Shown here one piece after another: positions 25,633 to 34,570 of a DNA stretch of 64,000 nucleotides (the stretch's first letter is position 1; each line of letters begins with the position of its first letter). The position numbers were made by a program, and so were the translations under genes. Origin of the DNA: Pedobacter cryoconitis (GTDB lineage: Bacteria > Bacteroidota > Bacteroidia > Sphingobacteriales > Sphingobacteriaceae); NCBI GenBank assembly GCA_019352875.1, contig JAAAFW010000015.1, forward strand, positions 1,821,090 to 1,885,089, read 5' to 3'. The notes beneath the pieces were generated by a model. That model was not told where the DNA came from, did no database searches, and saw only the letters and a list, made by a program, of their open reading frames with translations.

Positions 25633-25705
25633 CTAAAGAATTCCTTTACCAGCCATCACAATGTATAACATTCATTTCTCCTTACCTCATTTGAATATGG
25701 TGCAT

Positions 25706-25740
25706 AAAAAAGGGCAGCTGTACATATACAGCTGCCCTTA
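25706..25740 (-). terminator. Terminator of valS
   Basis: Stem GGGCAGCTGTA-CATA-TACAGCTGCCC (25712-25737), an 11-bp perfect helix. Read on the minus strand it is followed by TTTTTT, so it ends the valS transcript. Confidence 0.93.
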
Positions 25741-25758
25741 AGCTAATTAATCTATATT

Positions 25759-28422
25759 TTAGAGTGCGCTTAGGCTCTCTTCAATGATTGCAATTTTAGA
25801 TTCCGCGTCTGCCTTCTTATTACGCTCGTTCTGGATAATCTCAGGTTTCGCATTCTGCACAAATCTCTCATTACTTAATTTAGCATCAACAGATTTTAGA
25901 AAACCCTGAAGATAAACCAGATCTTCATTTAACCTGATTTTCTCTGCTTCCACATCTATAGTTTCATTAAGCTGAACAAAAAACTCATCCTTACCTACCA
26001 TAAATGCTGCAGCACCCGCAACCTTCTCCTGAACAAAATTCATTTCGGAGATGTTACCCAGCTTACCTATGACCGGTTTCCATTTAGCATAATCAGTTTC
26101 AGAGTTTCCCCGGATATCCAGTGGCAAAGCTTCTTTTGGAGAAAGCTGTTTGGTATTTCTGATATTTCTTACTTCAGCAACAATGCCTTTAACCAGCTCC
26201 ACTTCTTTTAAAAGTGCCGCATCTGCAGGTCCGGATACTGGATAAGGCGCAACGATAATACAATCCAATTCACCTTTTTCGCCAAAGATTTCGTCATGCC
26301 ACAATTCTTCTGTTAAAAAAGGCATAAAAGGATGCAACAGACTCAGAATCTTCTCAAAGTAACCAATAGTCGCTTTCATAGATGCAGGATCAATAGGCTG
26401 CAGATAAACCGGCTTAACCATCTCCAGATACCATGCACAGAAATCATCCCAAACCAATTTATAAGTTGCCATTAAAGCTTCCGATAAACGGTATTGTTTG
26501 AAGTTGCCCTCTATTTCTTCCAGTGCTTCATTAAACCTGTTATCGAACCATGCGATTGCCTGTTCGTTGGGATTAGCTAGAGTTTCATCAACCTCCCAAC
26601 CTTTAATCAAACGGAAAGCATTCCAGATTTTGTTTGCAAAATTCCGCCCCTGTTCACAATAACTTTCATCGAACATCAGATCATTTCCGGCAGGTGAACA
26701 TAAAAGCATACCTACACGCACACCATCCGCGCCATATTTTTCAATCAAACCAATCGGATCAGGAGAATTACCCAGTGATTTAGACATTTTACGCCCTAAC
26801 TTATCTCTTACAATACCAGTCAGGTAAACATTAGTAAAAGGTTTCTGTCCACGGAATTCATGTCCTGCCATAATCATCCTGGCTACCCAGAAGAAAAGGA
26901 TCTCAGGCGCAGTTACTAAATCATTGGTCGGATAATAATAATTAATATCCTTATTATCCGGGTCTTTAAATCCGTTAAAAACAGAGATTGGCCATAACCA
27001 TGATGAGAACCATGTATCCATTACATCTTCATCCTGTCTCAGGAATGGTGCCAGCTGATGCTTAAAGCCAATAGTCTCTTCTTCAGTAAAAGTTCCTTCA
27101 GGATCTTTCTGCTTTAAAAACGCATCCAGTGCCTCTTCTTTCGTCTTTGCAACAACCCAGTTATTTTTATCGTCATACCAGGCAGGAATCCTTTGTCCCC
27201 ACCATAACTGACGGCTGATACACCAGTCTTTCACATTTTCCATCCAGTGACGGTAAGTATTCGTGAATTTCTCCGGGATCAGATTAATTTCTCCATTCAA
27301 TACATCTGCAAGAGCAGGTTTTGCCAGTTCATCCATTTTACAGAACCACTGCAGCGATAGTTTAGGTTCAATTGCAGCATCGGTACGTTCAGAAAAACCA
27401 ATTTGTGATTTATAATCTTCAACCTTTTCCAGGTGCCCGGCTTCATCCAGCAATACCGCAATTTTCTTTCTTGCGGCAAAACGATCTTCCCCAACAAGAA
27501 TAACGGCCAACTCATTCAGCGTACCATCATCGTTCAGGATATCTATAACAGGAAGGTTATGTTTTACGCCAAGCTCATAATCATTCAGGTCATGGGCAGG
27601 GGTAACTTTCAGACAGCCTGTACCAAAATCCATTGTAACGTAATCATCTTCAATGATTGGAATTTCCCGGTTGATCAATGGTACAAAAACAGTTTTCCCT
27701 TTTAGATGCGTATAACGCTCATCATTAGGATTAATACAGATAGCAGCATCTGCCATAATAGTTTCAGGTCTGGTCGTTGCGATAGTTAAATAACTGTCTG
27801 ACTCACCTGCAACCGTATAACGGATATAATATAATTTCTGATTAACTTCTTTACGGATTACTTCTTCGTCAGAAACAGCAGTTTTCCCAGTGGGATCCCA
27901 GTTCACCATACGAATCCCGCGATAAATCCGGCCTTTATTATACAGATGTATGAAAGTATCGATAACAGCATCTGACAAGTCGTCCTCCATGGTGAAACGC
28001 GTACGCTCCCAGTCGCAACTTGCACCAAGTTTCTTTAACTGATCAAGAATAATACCGCCGTATTTTTCTTTCCATTCCCAGGCATAAGCCATAAATTCTT
28101 CCCTGGTCAGATCCTTTTTGCTGATTCCTCTTTCTTTAAGCATCGCCACAACCTTAGCCTCTGTTGCAATAGAAGCATGATCGGTACCCGGTACCCAGCA
28201 TGCATTTTTACCCTGCATTCTGGCACGACGGATCATTACATCCTGAATAGTGTTATTCAGCATGTGTCCCATATGTAATACTCCGGTAACATTAGGCGGA
28301 GGTATAACTATGGTATAAGGTTCACGTTCATCAGGTTCGGAATGAAAAAAGTTTTTAGACATCCAGTAGCTGTACCATTTATCTTCGGTAGCAGCTGGAT
28401 CATATTTAGTGGAAATGCTCAT
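25759..28422 (-). CDS. valS: Valine-tRNA ligase
   Basis: 887 residues, the usual length of bacterial ValRS. The class I signatures are PPPNVTGVLHMGHM (HIGH-type, about 40-53) and KMSKSLGNSPDP (KMSKS, about 547-558). The editing CP1 domain lies between them (about 195-340, TTRPETIMAD, GTGCLKVTPAHDLNDYELG). The C-terminal coiled coil (about 820-887, EKIRLNEDLVYLQGFLKSV) is the tRNA-binding arm. It charges tRNA-Val in the cytoplasm. It is preceded by a divergently spaced acetyltransferase gene on the same strand, 47 bases away. Confidence 0.98.
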   Translation of the reverse strand: MSISTKYDPAATEDKWYSYWMSKNFFHSEPDEREPYTIVIPPPNVTGVLHMGHMLNNTIQDVMIRRARMQGKNACWVPGTDHASIATEAKVVAMLKERGISKKDLTREEFMAYAWEWKEKYGGIILDQLKKLGASCDWERTRFTMEDDLSDAVIDTFIHLYNKGRIYRGIRMVNWDPTGKTAVSDEEVIRKEVNQKLYYIRYTVAGESDSYLTIATTRPETIMADAAICINPNDERYTHLKGKTVFVPLINREIPIIEDDYVTMDFGTGCLKVTPAHDLNDYELGVKHNLPVIDILNDDGTLNELAVILVGEDRFAARKKIAVLLDEAGHLEKVEDYKSQIGFSERTDAAIEPKLSLQWFCKMDELAKPALADVLNGEINLIPEKFTNTYRHWMENVKDWCISRQLWWGQRIPAWYDDKNNWVVAKTKEEALDAFLKQKDPEGTFTEEETIGFKHQLAPFLRQDEDVMDTWFSSWLWPISVFNGFKDPDNKDINYYYPTNDLVTAPEILFFWVARMIMAGHEFRGQKPFTNVYLTGIVRDKLGRKMSKSLGNSPDPIGLIEKYGADGVRVGMLLCSPAGNDLMFDESYCEQGRNFANKIWNAFRLIKGWEVDETLANPNEQAIAWFDNRFNEALEEIEGNFKQYRLSEALMATYKLVWDDFCAWYLEMVKPVYLQPIDPASMKATIGYFEKILSLLHPFMPFLTEELWHDEIFGEKGELDCIIVAPYPVSGPADAALLKEVELVKGIVAEVRNIRNTKQLSPKEALPLDIRGNSETDYAKWKPVIGKLGNISEMNFVQEKVAGAAAFMVGKDEFFVQLNETIDVEAEKIRLNEDLVYLQGFLKSVDAKLSNERFVQNAKPEIIQNERNKKADAESKIAIIEESLSAL

Positions 28423-28469
28423 GGCTAAGTACTGGTTAAATTACAAAAATAACGTTTTTACAGCAAAAA

Positions 28470-29015
28470 TCAGCTTGTAAACTCTTCATCGAGGATAGCA
28501 TATTCGAAACTATCCATCCATCCGGTTTTTAAAGGAAGAATCTGACGTTTTGTTCCTTCCCTGGTCATACCTGCTTTTTCCAGCACTCTTATGGAGGCCA
28601 GATTCTCGACAGCACAGCCAGCTTCAATACGGTGCAGTTTTAACCGGTCAAATCCAAATCTGATTACCGCCCGGATGGCCTCGGTAGCAAAGCCTTTATT
28701 CCAGTGTTCAACATTTATTTTATACCAGATTTCAGCACTATTAAACTTTTCAGACGAAAGCTTTAAAGAAACAAGTCCAATAAAACCACCTTTTTCCAGT
28801 TCAACAGCAAACGTATAATTCCTAATTGTTTTTTTCAGATGATCGTGAATCCAACCGTCAACAATAATATTGGTCTCTTCCAGATCTCTGGGAATTCCAA
28901 GCGTATTATACTGATCAGTCTCTGCCATCTGATGCAATACGTGTACTGCTTCCAGATCAGCCATTTTTACCAATCTTAATTTTAACCGTTCCGTGAAAAA
29001 TTTTAATTCTGCCAT
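28470..29015 (-). CDS. GNAT-family N-acetyltransferase (RimJ/RimL type)
   Basis: 181 residues from the ATG at 29013-29015, which starts MAELKFFTERLKLRL. A longer in-frame opening exists, but its extra 42 residues have no family counterpart. The GNAT core includes EIWYKINVEHWNKGFATEAI (acetyl-CoA loop region) and RIEAGCAVENLASIRVLEKAGMTREG, the C-terminal signature of RimJ/L-like enzymes. It acetylates a protein N-terminus or a small amine; the substrate cannot be predicted. It lies directly upstream of valS on the same strand. Confidence 0.9.
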   Translation of the reverse strand: MAELKFFTERLKLRLVKMADLEAVHVLHQMAETDQYNTLGIPRDLEETNIIVDGWIHDHLKKTIRNYTFAVELEKGGFIGLVSLKLSSEKFNSAEIWYKINVEHWNKGFATEAIRAVIRFGFDRLKLHRIEAGCAVENLASIRVLEKAGMTREGTKRQILPLKTGWMDSFEYAILDEEFTS

Positions 29016-29423
29016 ATAATATGTATTGAATACTTTGTAAATGCTTCTGCCGGACCGCAGAGACGGCCAAATATAGTAAATCGGAAATTGTCCGGTAATA
29101 TCTGAAGGTGGAATGTAACATGGACTCGTTCCATATAACACTTATTTTGAAGAACAACACAATAAAAAATGTTAAAAAATGTTAATGTTCTAGATTAAAT
29201 ATCCAGTCATGAAGTCAATTAAATTATTTACACTTCCGGGATTACTCTTCAGAAAACTAGGTATAACTAAGTTATACTACTGGTTCAACAGGTAATATTT
29301 TTAATAGAATTTGCTTCTGTCAGCTGTCATTGCGTAATTTGAGCAACAATTGACACCGGTTAATCAGGAAAGTCTGAACCTTCTGCGCAAACCTGCGTAT
29401 ACCGGGCACAATCTATATAGAAT
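29016..29423. other. Intergenic region with one short ORF candidate
   Basis: A 408-base gap between the divergent acetyltransferase and M13 peptidase genes. It is AT-rich around 29160-29200 (repeated GTTAAAAAATGTTAA). The only coding candidate is a 28-codon plus-strand frame at 29209-29295. No terminator, tRNA or riboswitch was recognised, and no TAnnTTTG box with a good -33 was found. Confidence 0.6.
29209..29295 (+). CDS. Possible 28-residue hydrophobic/basic small protein
   Basis: ATG to TAA frame with product MKSIKLFTLPGLLFRKLGIT followed by KLYYWFNR. The mix of hydrophobic and basic residues would suit a membrane-binding peptide. It lies alone in the gap before the M13 peptidase gene. 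Length alone cannot exclude chance, and no promoter or terminator frames it. Confidence 0.25.
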   Translation: MKSIKLFTLPGLLFRKLGITKLYYWFNR

Positions 29424-31466
29424 ATGATAAACATCAAGAACTTCAAAAGTTACTTCGCCGTACTTGGAATTGTAGCCGCGAGCTATTCCTCCTATGCGCA
29501 ACAAGCACCTAAAAAATTCATCGATCCGGCTAACATGGATCTGTCTGTTAAACCAGGAGACGATTTTTATAACTACGCCAATGGTGTATGGATGAAAAAC
29601 AATCCGGTTCCAGCTAAAGAAACACGTTGGGGAAGTTTTAATGAATTGCGTGACTTTAATATTAACGCTGTAAAAAGCCTGGTTGAAGAAGCTGCTGCAG
29701 ATAAATCTGCACCCGCAGGTTCTGTAAAAAAACGTGTAGGAGACTTCTATACTGCAGCAATGGACAGCGTAACCATTGAAAAATTAGGCTATACGCCTAT
29801 CAAAGCAGATCTGGCCAGAATTGCATCACTAAAAGACATTAATGCAGTTATTGACGAGGTAGTAAGAATGAGAACTGCCGGTTCAGGTAATCCGATGTTC
29901 AACTTCGGCGTTGCTCAGGACAGGAAAAATGTAACTAAATACCTGCCTTCTTTAGGCCAGGGCGGAACTACACTTCCAGACCGCGATTACTATTTAAAAG
30001 ACGACAGCAGATCTGTTCAGATTCGTGAAGCTTATCTGAAATACATGACCACGCTGTTTACCCTGACAGGGAATACTGAAGTACAGTCGAAGGAAAAAGC
30101 TAAAACAGTTTTGGCTATCGAAAAGGAATTTGCGGCAGCACAGATGTCTCGTCTGGAGATGCGTGATCCTTATAAAACCTATAATAAATTTACTGTTGCA
30201 GACTTCACTAAGACTACACCTCATATTAACTGGGCAGTTACTTTACCGAAGTTAAAAGTTCAGAATCAGGACACTTTATTAGTTGGTGCCCCAAAATTCT
30301 TTGAAAGTCTGGATCAGATGCTGGGTAAAATTTCAGTTGCTGACTGGAAAACATACTTGCAATGGAACGTATTAAAAAGCTCTGCTCCTTACCTGAGTTC
30401 CCCATTTGTAAAAGCCAACTTTGCATTCACACAAGCACAGACAGGTCAGAAAGTACAAACACCGAGATGGCAGCGTATGTCATCCCTTACCGATGGAACT
30501 ATTGGTGAGTTATTAGGCCAGCTTTATGTAGCCAAATATTTTAAACCAGAAGCGAAAGCAAGAATGACTGAACTGATCAGCAATCTGCGCAAGGCTTTTG
30601 AGATCAGGATTAATAACCTGGATTGGATGAGTCCGGAAACCAAAGTGAAAGCATTAGCAAAATTGAATGCTTTTGTCCCAAAAATCGGCTATCCCGAAAA
30701 ATGGAAAACTTATGACGGGCTGACTATCACTAATAACACTTATTTCCAAAACATTAAAAATTCAGGTGCATGGGCTTACAATGAAATGGTTGGACAACTG
30801 GGTAAACCTGTTGATCGTACACGTTTCGGTATGACTCCTCCTACTGTAAATGCATACTACAGTCCGACAATGAACGAGATCGTTTTCCCTGCCGGAATTC
30901 TACAGTTCCCTTTCTTCGCAGCTGATGCAGACGATGCAATCAATTACGGTGGAATTGGAGCTGTTATCGGACATGAAATGTCGCATGGTTTTGATGATAG
31001 CGGTAGCCAGTACGATAAAGATGGTAACCTGAGAAACTGGTGGACTAGCGAAGACAGAACAAAATTTGATGCTAAAACAAAGGCATTGGGAGAGCAATAC
31101 GATGCTTATACTGTGTTAGATACTATTCATGTGAATGGTAAATTAACTATGGGAGAAAACATTGGTGACCTTGGTGGTCTGAATGCAGCTTATACAGCAT
31201 TCAAACTGACTAAACAAGGCCAGTCTAATGAGAAAATTGATGGGTTTACACCAGATCAGCGTTTCTTCCTTTCATGGGCACAGGTATGGAGAGGTAATAT
31301 TCTTCCCGAAAGTGCAGCACAGCTGATTAAAACAGATCCGCACTCTCCGGGAGAAGCCAGAACTATTGGCGCTCCGGTAAATATGGATGCCTGGTATGAA
31401 GCATTTGATGTGAAACCAGGAGACAAATTATATAAGAAACCAGAAGACAGAATCAGACTCTGGTAG
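29424..31466 (+). CDS. M13-family (neprilysin-like) zinc metallopeptidase
   Basis: 680 residues. The signal peptide runs to about residue 25 (YSSYAQ). Mature residues 30-400 form the M13 N-terminal domain, opening with DPANMDLSVKPGDDFYNYANG, a family hallmark. The catalytic domain has HEMSH (His517, Glu518, His521) and GENIGDLGG (Glu578, third zinc ligand). NAYYSPTMNEIVFPAGILQ is the substrate-binding Asn-Ala-Tyr region, and RxW is present at the C-terminus (IRLW). It cleaves oligopeptides in the periplasm. It is monocistronic, with a terminator just behind. Confidence 0.97.
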   Translation: MINIKNFKSYFAVLGIVAASYSSYAQQAPKKFIDPANMDLSVKPGDDFYNYANGVWMKNNPVPAKETRWGSFNELRDFNINAVKSLVEEAAADKSAPAGSVKKRVGDFYTAAMDSVTIEKLGYTPIKADLARIASLKDINAVIDEVVRMRTAGSGNPMFNFGVAQDRKNVTKYLPSLGQGGTTLPDRDYYLKDDSRSVQIREAYLKYMTTLFTLTGNTEVQSKEKAKTVLAIEKEFAAAQMSRLEMRDPYKTYNKFTVADFTKTTPHINWAVTLPKLKVQNQDTLLVGAPKFFESLDQMLGKISVADWKTYLQWNVLKSSAPYLSSPFVKANFAFTQAQTGQKVQTPRWQRMSSLTDGTIGELLGQLYVAKYFKPEAKARMTELISNLRKAFEIRINNLDWMSPETKVKALAKLNAFVPKIGYPEKWKTYDGLTITNNTYFQNIKNSGAWAYNEMVGQLGKPVDRTRFGMTPPTVNAYYSPTMNEIVFPAGILQFPFFAADADDAINYGGIGAVIGHEMSHGFDDSGSQYDKDGNLRNWWTSEDRTKFDAKTKALGEQYDAYTVLDTIHVNGKLTMGENIGDLGGLNAAYTAFKLTKQGQSNEKIDGFTPDQRFFLSWAQVWRGNILPESAAQLIKTDPHSPGEARTIGAPVNMDAWYEAFDVKPGDKLYKKPEDRIRLW

Positions 31467-31478
31467 ACAGTAAAAATT

Positions 31479-31512
31479 AAAGGGCATTGCAATTAAGCAG
31501 TGCCCTTTTTTT
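31479..31512. terminator. Terminator between M13 peptidase and OmpW-like genes
   Basis: Stem AAAGGGCAtTGC...GCAgTGCCCTTT (31479-31507) followed by a T-run. It lies between convergent stop codons, so it probably serves both. Confidence 0.88.
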
Positions 31513-32200
31513 AAAACCGGTAACCAAGCCCCACACCAATAAGCCAAGGTCTGATCTTCACATCGGCCTGAATATTACTTAATACATTTGCTAATTCTGG
31601 ACTTGTAGAAGGGGTCAGATTAGCAGCATTCACAGTTGCTTTAGTAGACAGGAATATTTTTTTCAGATCTGCATTGATAAACATTCTGTCTGTGATTGCA
31701 AAATCCAAACCTGCCTGAGCAGCGAAAGCAAATCTGTTTTTGTAAGATACGTCCTGAACAACAGGTCCCTGGTCTGCACTATAAAAAATAGTGTAATTAA
31801 GACCTGCACCCACGTATGGTTTAAACTTCCCTGCAGGATAATGATATTGCAAAGTCAATGTAGGTGGGAGTAACCATACCTTACCCAGATTCACCTCTGC
31901 CTGATCAGGGCCGCCTATAGCACTCAGATCAGAACCCGTGGTTTTCACTTTATGTCTTGTGGTTCCCAGAATTAGTTCTGCAGCAAGATTCTTAGTAAAG
32001 AAATAGGTGAAGTCAAGTTCTGGTATAAATGACTTGGAGATTTGCGCATCACCGCCGATCACACCAACCTCAGCACTTTCCTGAGGGACAACATACACTG
32101 CACGAAGTCTGACTCTCCATTCACCAGGAGTAGGAATTGACTGCGCAAAAGCGCCCAGTCCTAAAAAAAACAGGGATCCGAATACAATTAATCTTTTCAT
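31511..32200 (-). CDS. OmpW-family outer-membrane protein
   Basis: 229 residues. The signal peptide (about 1-19, ending AFAQ) is followed by an eight-stranded barrel pattern: EWRVRLRAVYVVPQES as the first strand, TYFFTKNLAAELILGTTRH, LPPTLTLQYHYPAGKFKPYVGAGLNYT, and the C-terminal strand WLIGVGLGYRF ending in Phe. These segments match OmpW/AlkL, small barrels that pass hydrophobic compounds across the outer membrane. It is a single gene. A TACATTTG box (32220-32227, minus strand) lies 19 bases before the start and could be its -7 element. Confidence 0.92.
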   Translation of the reverse strand: MKRLIVFGSLFFLGLGAFAQSIPTPGEWRVRLRAVYVVPQESAEVGVIGGDAQISKSFIPELDFTYFFTKNLAAELILGTTRHKVKTTGSDLSAIGGPDQAEVNLGKVWLLPPTLTLQYHYPAGKFKPYVGAGLNYTIFYSADQGPVVQDVSYKNRFAFAAQAGLDFAITDRMFINADLKKIFLSTKATVNAANLTPSTSPELANVLSNIQADVKIRPWLIGVGLGYRF

Positions 32201-32285
32201 AACATTTGATTTGATACCTCAAATGTATAGCAGCCAGCGGAGTTAAATAATGTCAAAAAACACGAAAGGCCGTGATTATCGGCAC

Positions 32286-32627
32286 TTATTCTTCGTATTT
32301 GACCTGGGTCTTTTTGGGAAGCTTGGACAGTATGATACTGCGCGATTCGGCAACGCGTCTTTTCAGTTCATTCCAGGGAAGAACCTCCAGATCGGCGACC
32401 CCTATCCAGCTACCCTTAGCCATATGATAAGCCTGATTGATGCCATCCCTGGAAACCAGCTCCTGAAATTCTTCCACGTCACACTTGATAGCGAAACTGC
32501 CCTTAGTAAGCGAATAGATCACATAGATCTTATTTTCAATCAGAAAACAAAGATTTTCCTCCCATTTCACATCTTCAGTAGTCCCTGGAAGACTCAGACA
32601 ATAATGACGAAACATTTCTATATCCAT
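32286..32627 (-). CDS. MmcQ/YjbR-family protein
   Basis: 113 residues covering the whole MmcQ/YjbR fold. It begins FRHYCLSLPGTTEDVKWEENLCF, includes KIYVIYSLTKGSFAIKC, and ends with the helix AESRSIILSKLPKK. The family has a CyaY-like double-wing fold and is often labelled DNA-binding, but its biochemical role is unsettled. It is divergent from mnmD across 48 bases. Confidence 0.88.
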   Translation of the reverse strand: MDIEMFRHYCLSLPGTTEDVKWEENLCFLIENKIYVIYSLTKGSFAIKCDVEEFQELVSRDGINQAYHMAKGSWIGVADLEVLPWNELKRRVAESRSIILSKLPKKTQVKYEE

Positions 32628-32675
32628 AAGAATTAAATTCCCACTAATTTACGGAATTCAAATACATTTGCACAG

Positions 32676-33347
32676 ATGAATATACTTACAGCAACAGCAG
32701 ATGGCTCTTTTACGTTATATAATGAGACTATCGGAGAACATTACCATTCCAAACATGGTGCGCTTCAGGAAAGTAAACATGTATTTATAGAAGCAGGATT
32801 AAAAAAAGCTTTTACTGATTTTCCGGAACAGAGTATTAATATCCTGGAAGTCGGATTTGGTACTGGCCTCAATTATATATTGAGTCGTTCCTTTGCAGAA
32901 AGTGTTCAACGTGATTTTAACTATACCGGGATTGAAGCATTTCCCCTCCCCCTGGCAGAGCTTCAGTCTACTCAATATCAGCAATATGTCGCTCAGCCGA
33001 TTTGGAATAAATTCGAGCAGGATTATCAGCAGGCCATTACTCATCCGGCAGACCCCAGTAGTCCTCAATACTTGCAAATTGCACATACAACCTTGCAGGA
33101 ATTCACAAGCAGTTTCAAATACGATCTGATCTATTTTGATGCATTCTCTGTTCAACACCAACCTGAGCTGTGGTCAGATGAGATCATTACCAGAGTTTGT
33201 ACGTTCTTAAAATCCGGCGGAATTTTCGTTACCTACGCAATAACGGGGAAACTTAAAAGAGCGCTAAAAAGTTGTGGAATGGAGATAGAGAAACTTCCGG
33301 GGGCACCTGGAAAAAGAGAAATGCTAAGAGCCAGAAAGCTCATATAG
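32676..33347 (+). CDS. mnmD: tRNA 5-methylaminomethyl-2-thiouridine methyltransferase (stand-alone MnmD)
   Basis: 223 residues of the DUF752/Methyltransf_30 family. GSFTLYNETIGEHYHSKHGALQES is the family N-terminus. LEVGFGTGLNYI is the SAM-binding loop, FDAFSVQHQPELWSDEI is the motif-IV region, and GIFVTYAITGKLKRALKSCGMEIEKLPGAPGKREMLRA is the C-terminal signature. It methylates nm5U34 to mnm5U in tRNA. Here it lacks the FAD-dependent MnmC1 half that is fused in enterobacteria, which is usual outside the gammaproteobacteria. Confidence 0.9.
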   Translation: MNILTATADGSFTLYNETIGEHYHSKHGALQESKHVFIEAGLKKAFTDFPEQSINILEVGFGTGLNYILSRSFAESVQRDFNYTGIEAFPLPLAELQSTQYQQYVAQPIWNKFEQDYQQAITHPADPSSPQYLQIAHTTLQEFTSSFKYDLIYFDAFSVQHQPELWSDEIITRVCTFLKSGGIFVTYAITGKLKRALKSCGMEIEKLPGAPGKREMLRARKLI

Positions 33348-33524
33348 AGCTGATTTTAACATGAATAACTAAGAGGATCAATTAAAAAAAGGACTTCGTA
33401 ATCCATTCAGCATCAATTAAATTGGATATATTGACAAACTAAAGACGTAAATATACAAACTACAATCGCAGATTGCGTGTTAAGCAGTGATTTTGCAACT
33501 GTCATATAAAGAATTTAAAAACTA

Positions 33525-34481
33525 ATGGAAAAAAGAAAATTAGGTAACACAGATTTAATCGTTCCCCCACTGACTTTCGGCGGGAATGTTTTTGGATGGA
33601 CACTGGACGAAGCCCGTTCTTTTGAAATACTTGACGGTTTAATGGATTCAGAACTGAATTTTATTGATACTGCCGATGTTTATTCCAGATGGGTTCCTGG
33701 AAACGAAGGTGGTGAGTCAGAAGTAATTCTGGGTAAATGGATGAAATCCAGAAATAACAGGTCAAAAGTTATACTCGCCACAAAAGTAGGCAGTGATATG
33801 GATAGCAGCGGTAAAAAAGATTTATCGGCCAAACATATCAAAGAAGGTATTGAAGATTCATTAAGAAGACTGCAAACAGATTACGTCGACCTGTACCAGT
33901 CTCACTATGATGACCTGAGCACGCCTGTAGAAGAAACTCTGGAAGCATATGATCAGCTTATCCGCGCTGGAAAAGTTCGCTGGATAGGTGCTTCTAATTT
34001 TAGTCCGGAAAGACTTAAGGAGTCACTCGAAACCAGCAAAAGATTAAGTTTACCAAAATATCAGACTTTTCAACCCGAATACAACCTTTATCAACGCGAA
34101 GGTTTTGAACGTGAACTAGAGAAAATCTGTAAGGATAACCAGTTGGGCGTAATTAGTTATTACTCTCTGGCTAGCGGTTTTCTAACGGGCAAATATCGTT
34201 CAGAAGCAGACCTGGGGAAAAGTGCCAGAGGTTCAGGGATCAAGAATTTCCTGAATGACCGTGGATTTAAAATTCTTAAAGCACTGGATGTTGTTGCCGA
34301 GCAGTATAATGCTACACCTGCCAGCGTTGCCTTAGCCTGGCTTATAGCCAGACCTTCGGTTACAGCTCCAATTGTAAGTGTAACCAGTTTAACACAACTG
34401 GAAGATCTGAACAGGGCAACTGCGCTGAAATTAGATAATGAAGAACTATCTATTCTGGATGACGCCAGTGCATGGTCCTAA
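33525..34481 (+). CDS. Aldo/keto reductase
   Basis: 318 residues, a single (beta/alpha)8 aldo/keto reductase. The catalytic tetrad is visible as Asp-Tyr in IDTADVYSRW, Lys in ILATKVGSD and His in LYQSHYDD. The NADPH-binding C-terminus has PASVALAWLIARPSVTAPIVSVTSL. Closest in style to the YajO/AKR12-14 voltage-channel-like branch. It reduces aldehydes or ketones; the substrate is unknown. It is monocistronic with a hairpin behind it. Confidence 0.93.
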   Translation: MEKRKLGNTDLIVPPLTFGGNVFGWTLDEARSFEILDGLMDSELNFIDTADVYSRWVPGNEGGESEVILGKWMKSRNNRSKVILATKVGSDMDSSGKKDLSAKHIKEGIEDSLRRLQTDYVDLYQSHYDDLSTPVEETLEAYDQLIRAGKVRWIGASNFSPERLKESLETSKRLSLPKYQTFQPEYNLYQREGFERELEKICKDNQLGVISYYSLASGFLTGKYRSEADLGKSARGSGIKNFLNDRGFKILKALDVVAEQYNATPASVALAWLIARPSVTAPIVSVTSLTQLEDLNRATALKLDNEELSILDDASAWS

Positions 34482-34506
34482 TTCCTGAGGCATTTGCGTA
34501 GAGTTT

Positions 34507-34541
34507 AACAAATGTCCTGCTTTTTGGCAGGGCATTTGTTT
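34507..34541 (+). terminator. Hairpin terminator after the aldo/keto reductase
   Basis: Arms AACAAATGtCCTGC and GCAGGgCATTTGTT (34507-34520, 34527-34540): a 14-bp stem with one mismatch, with the T-rich end inside the 3' arm. Confidence 0.8.
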
Positions 34542-34570
34542 AGCCAAGCTGAACCTATTATAAACCAGGT

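Noticed and set aside
28470..29141. Longer form of the acetyltransferase starting at 29141
   Set aside because: The extra 42 residues have no GNAT-family counterpart; the ATG at 29015 gives the normal N-terminus.
32220..32227. Full promoter for the OmpW-like gene
   Set aside because: TACATTTG fits the -7 element, but the nearest TTG is 26 bases upstream, too far for a confident call, so only the box is mentioned in the gene entry.
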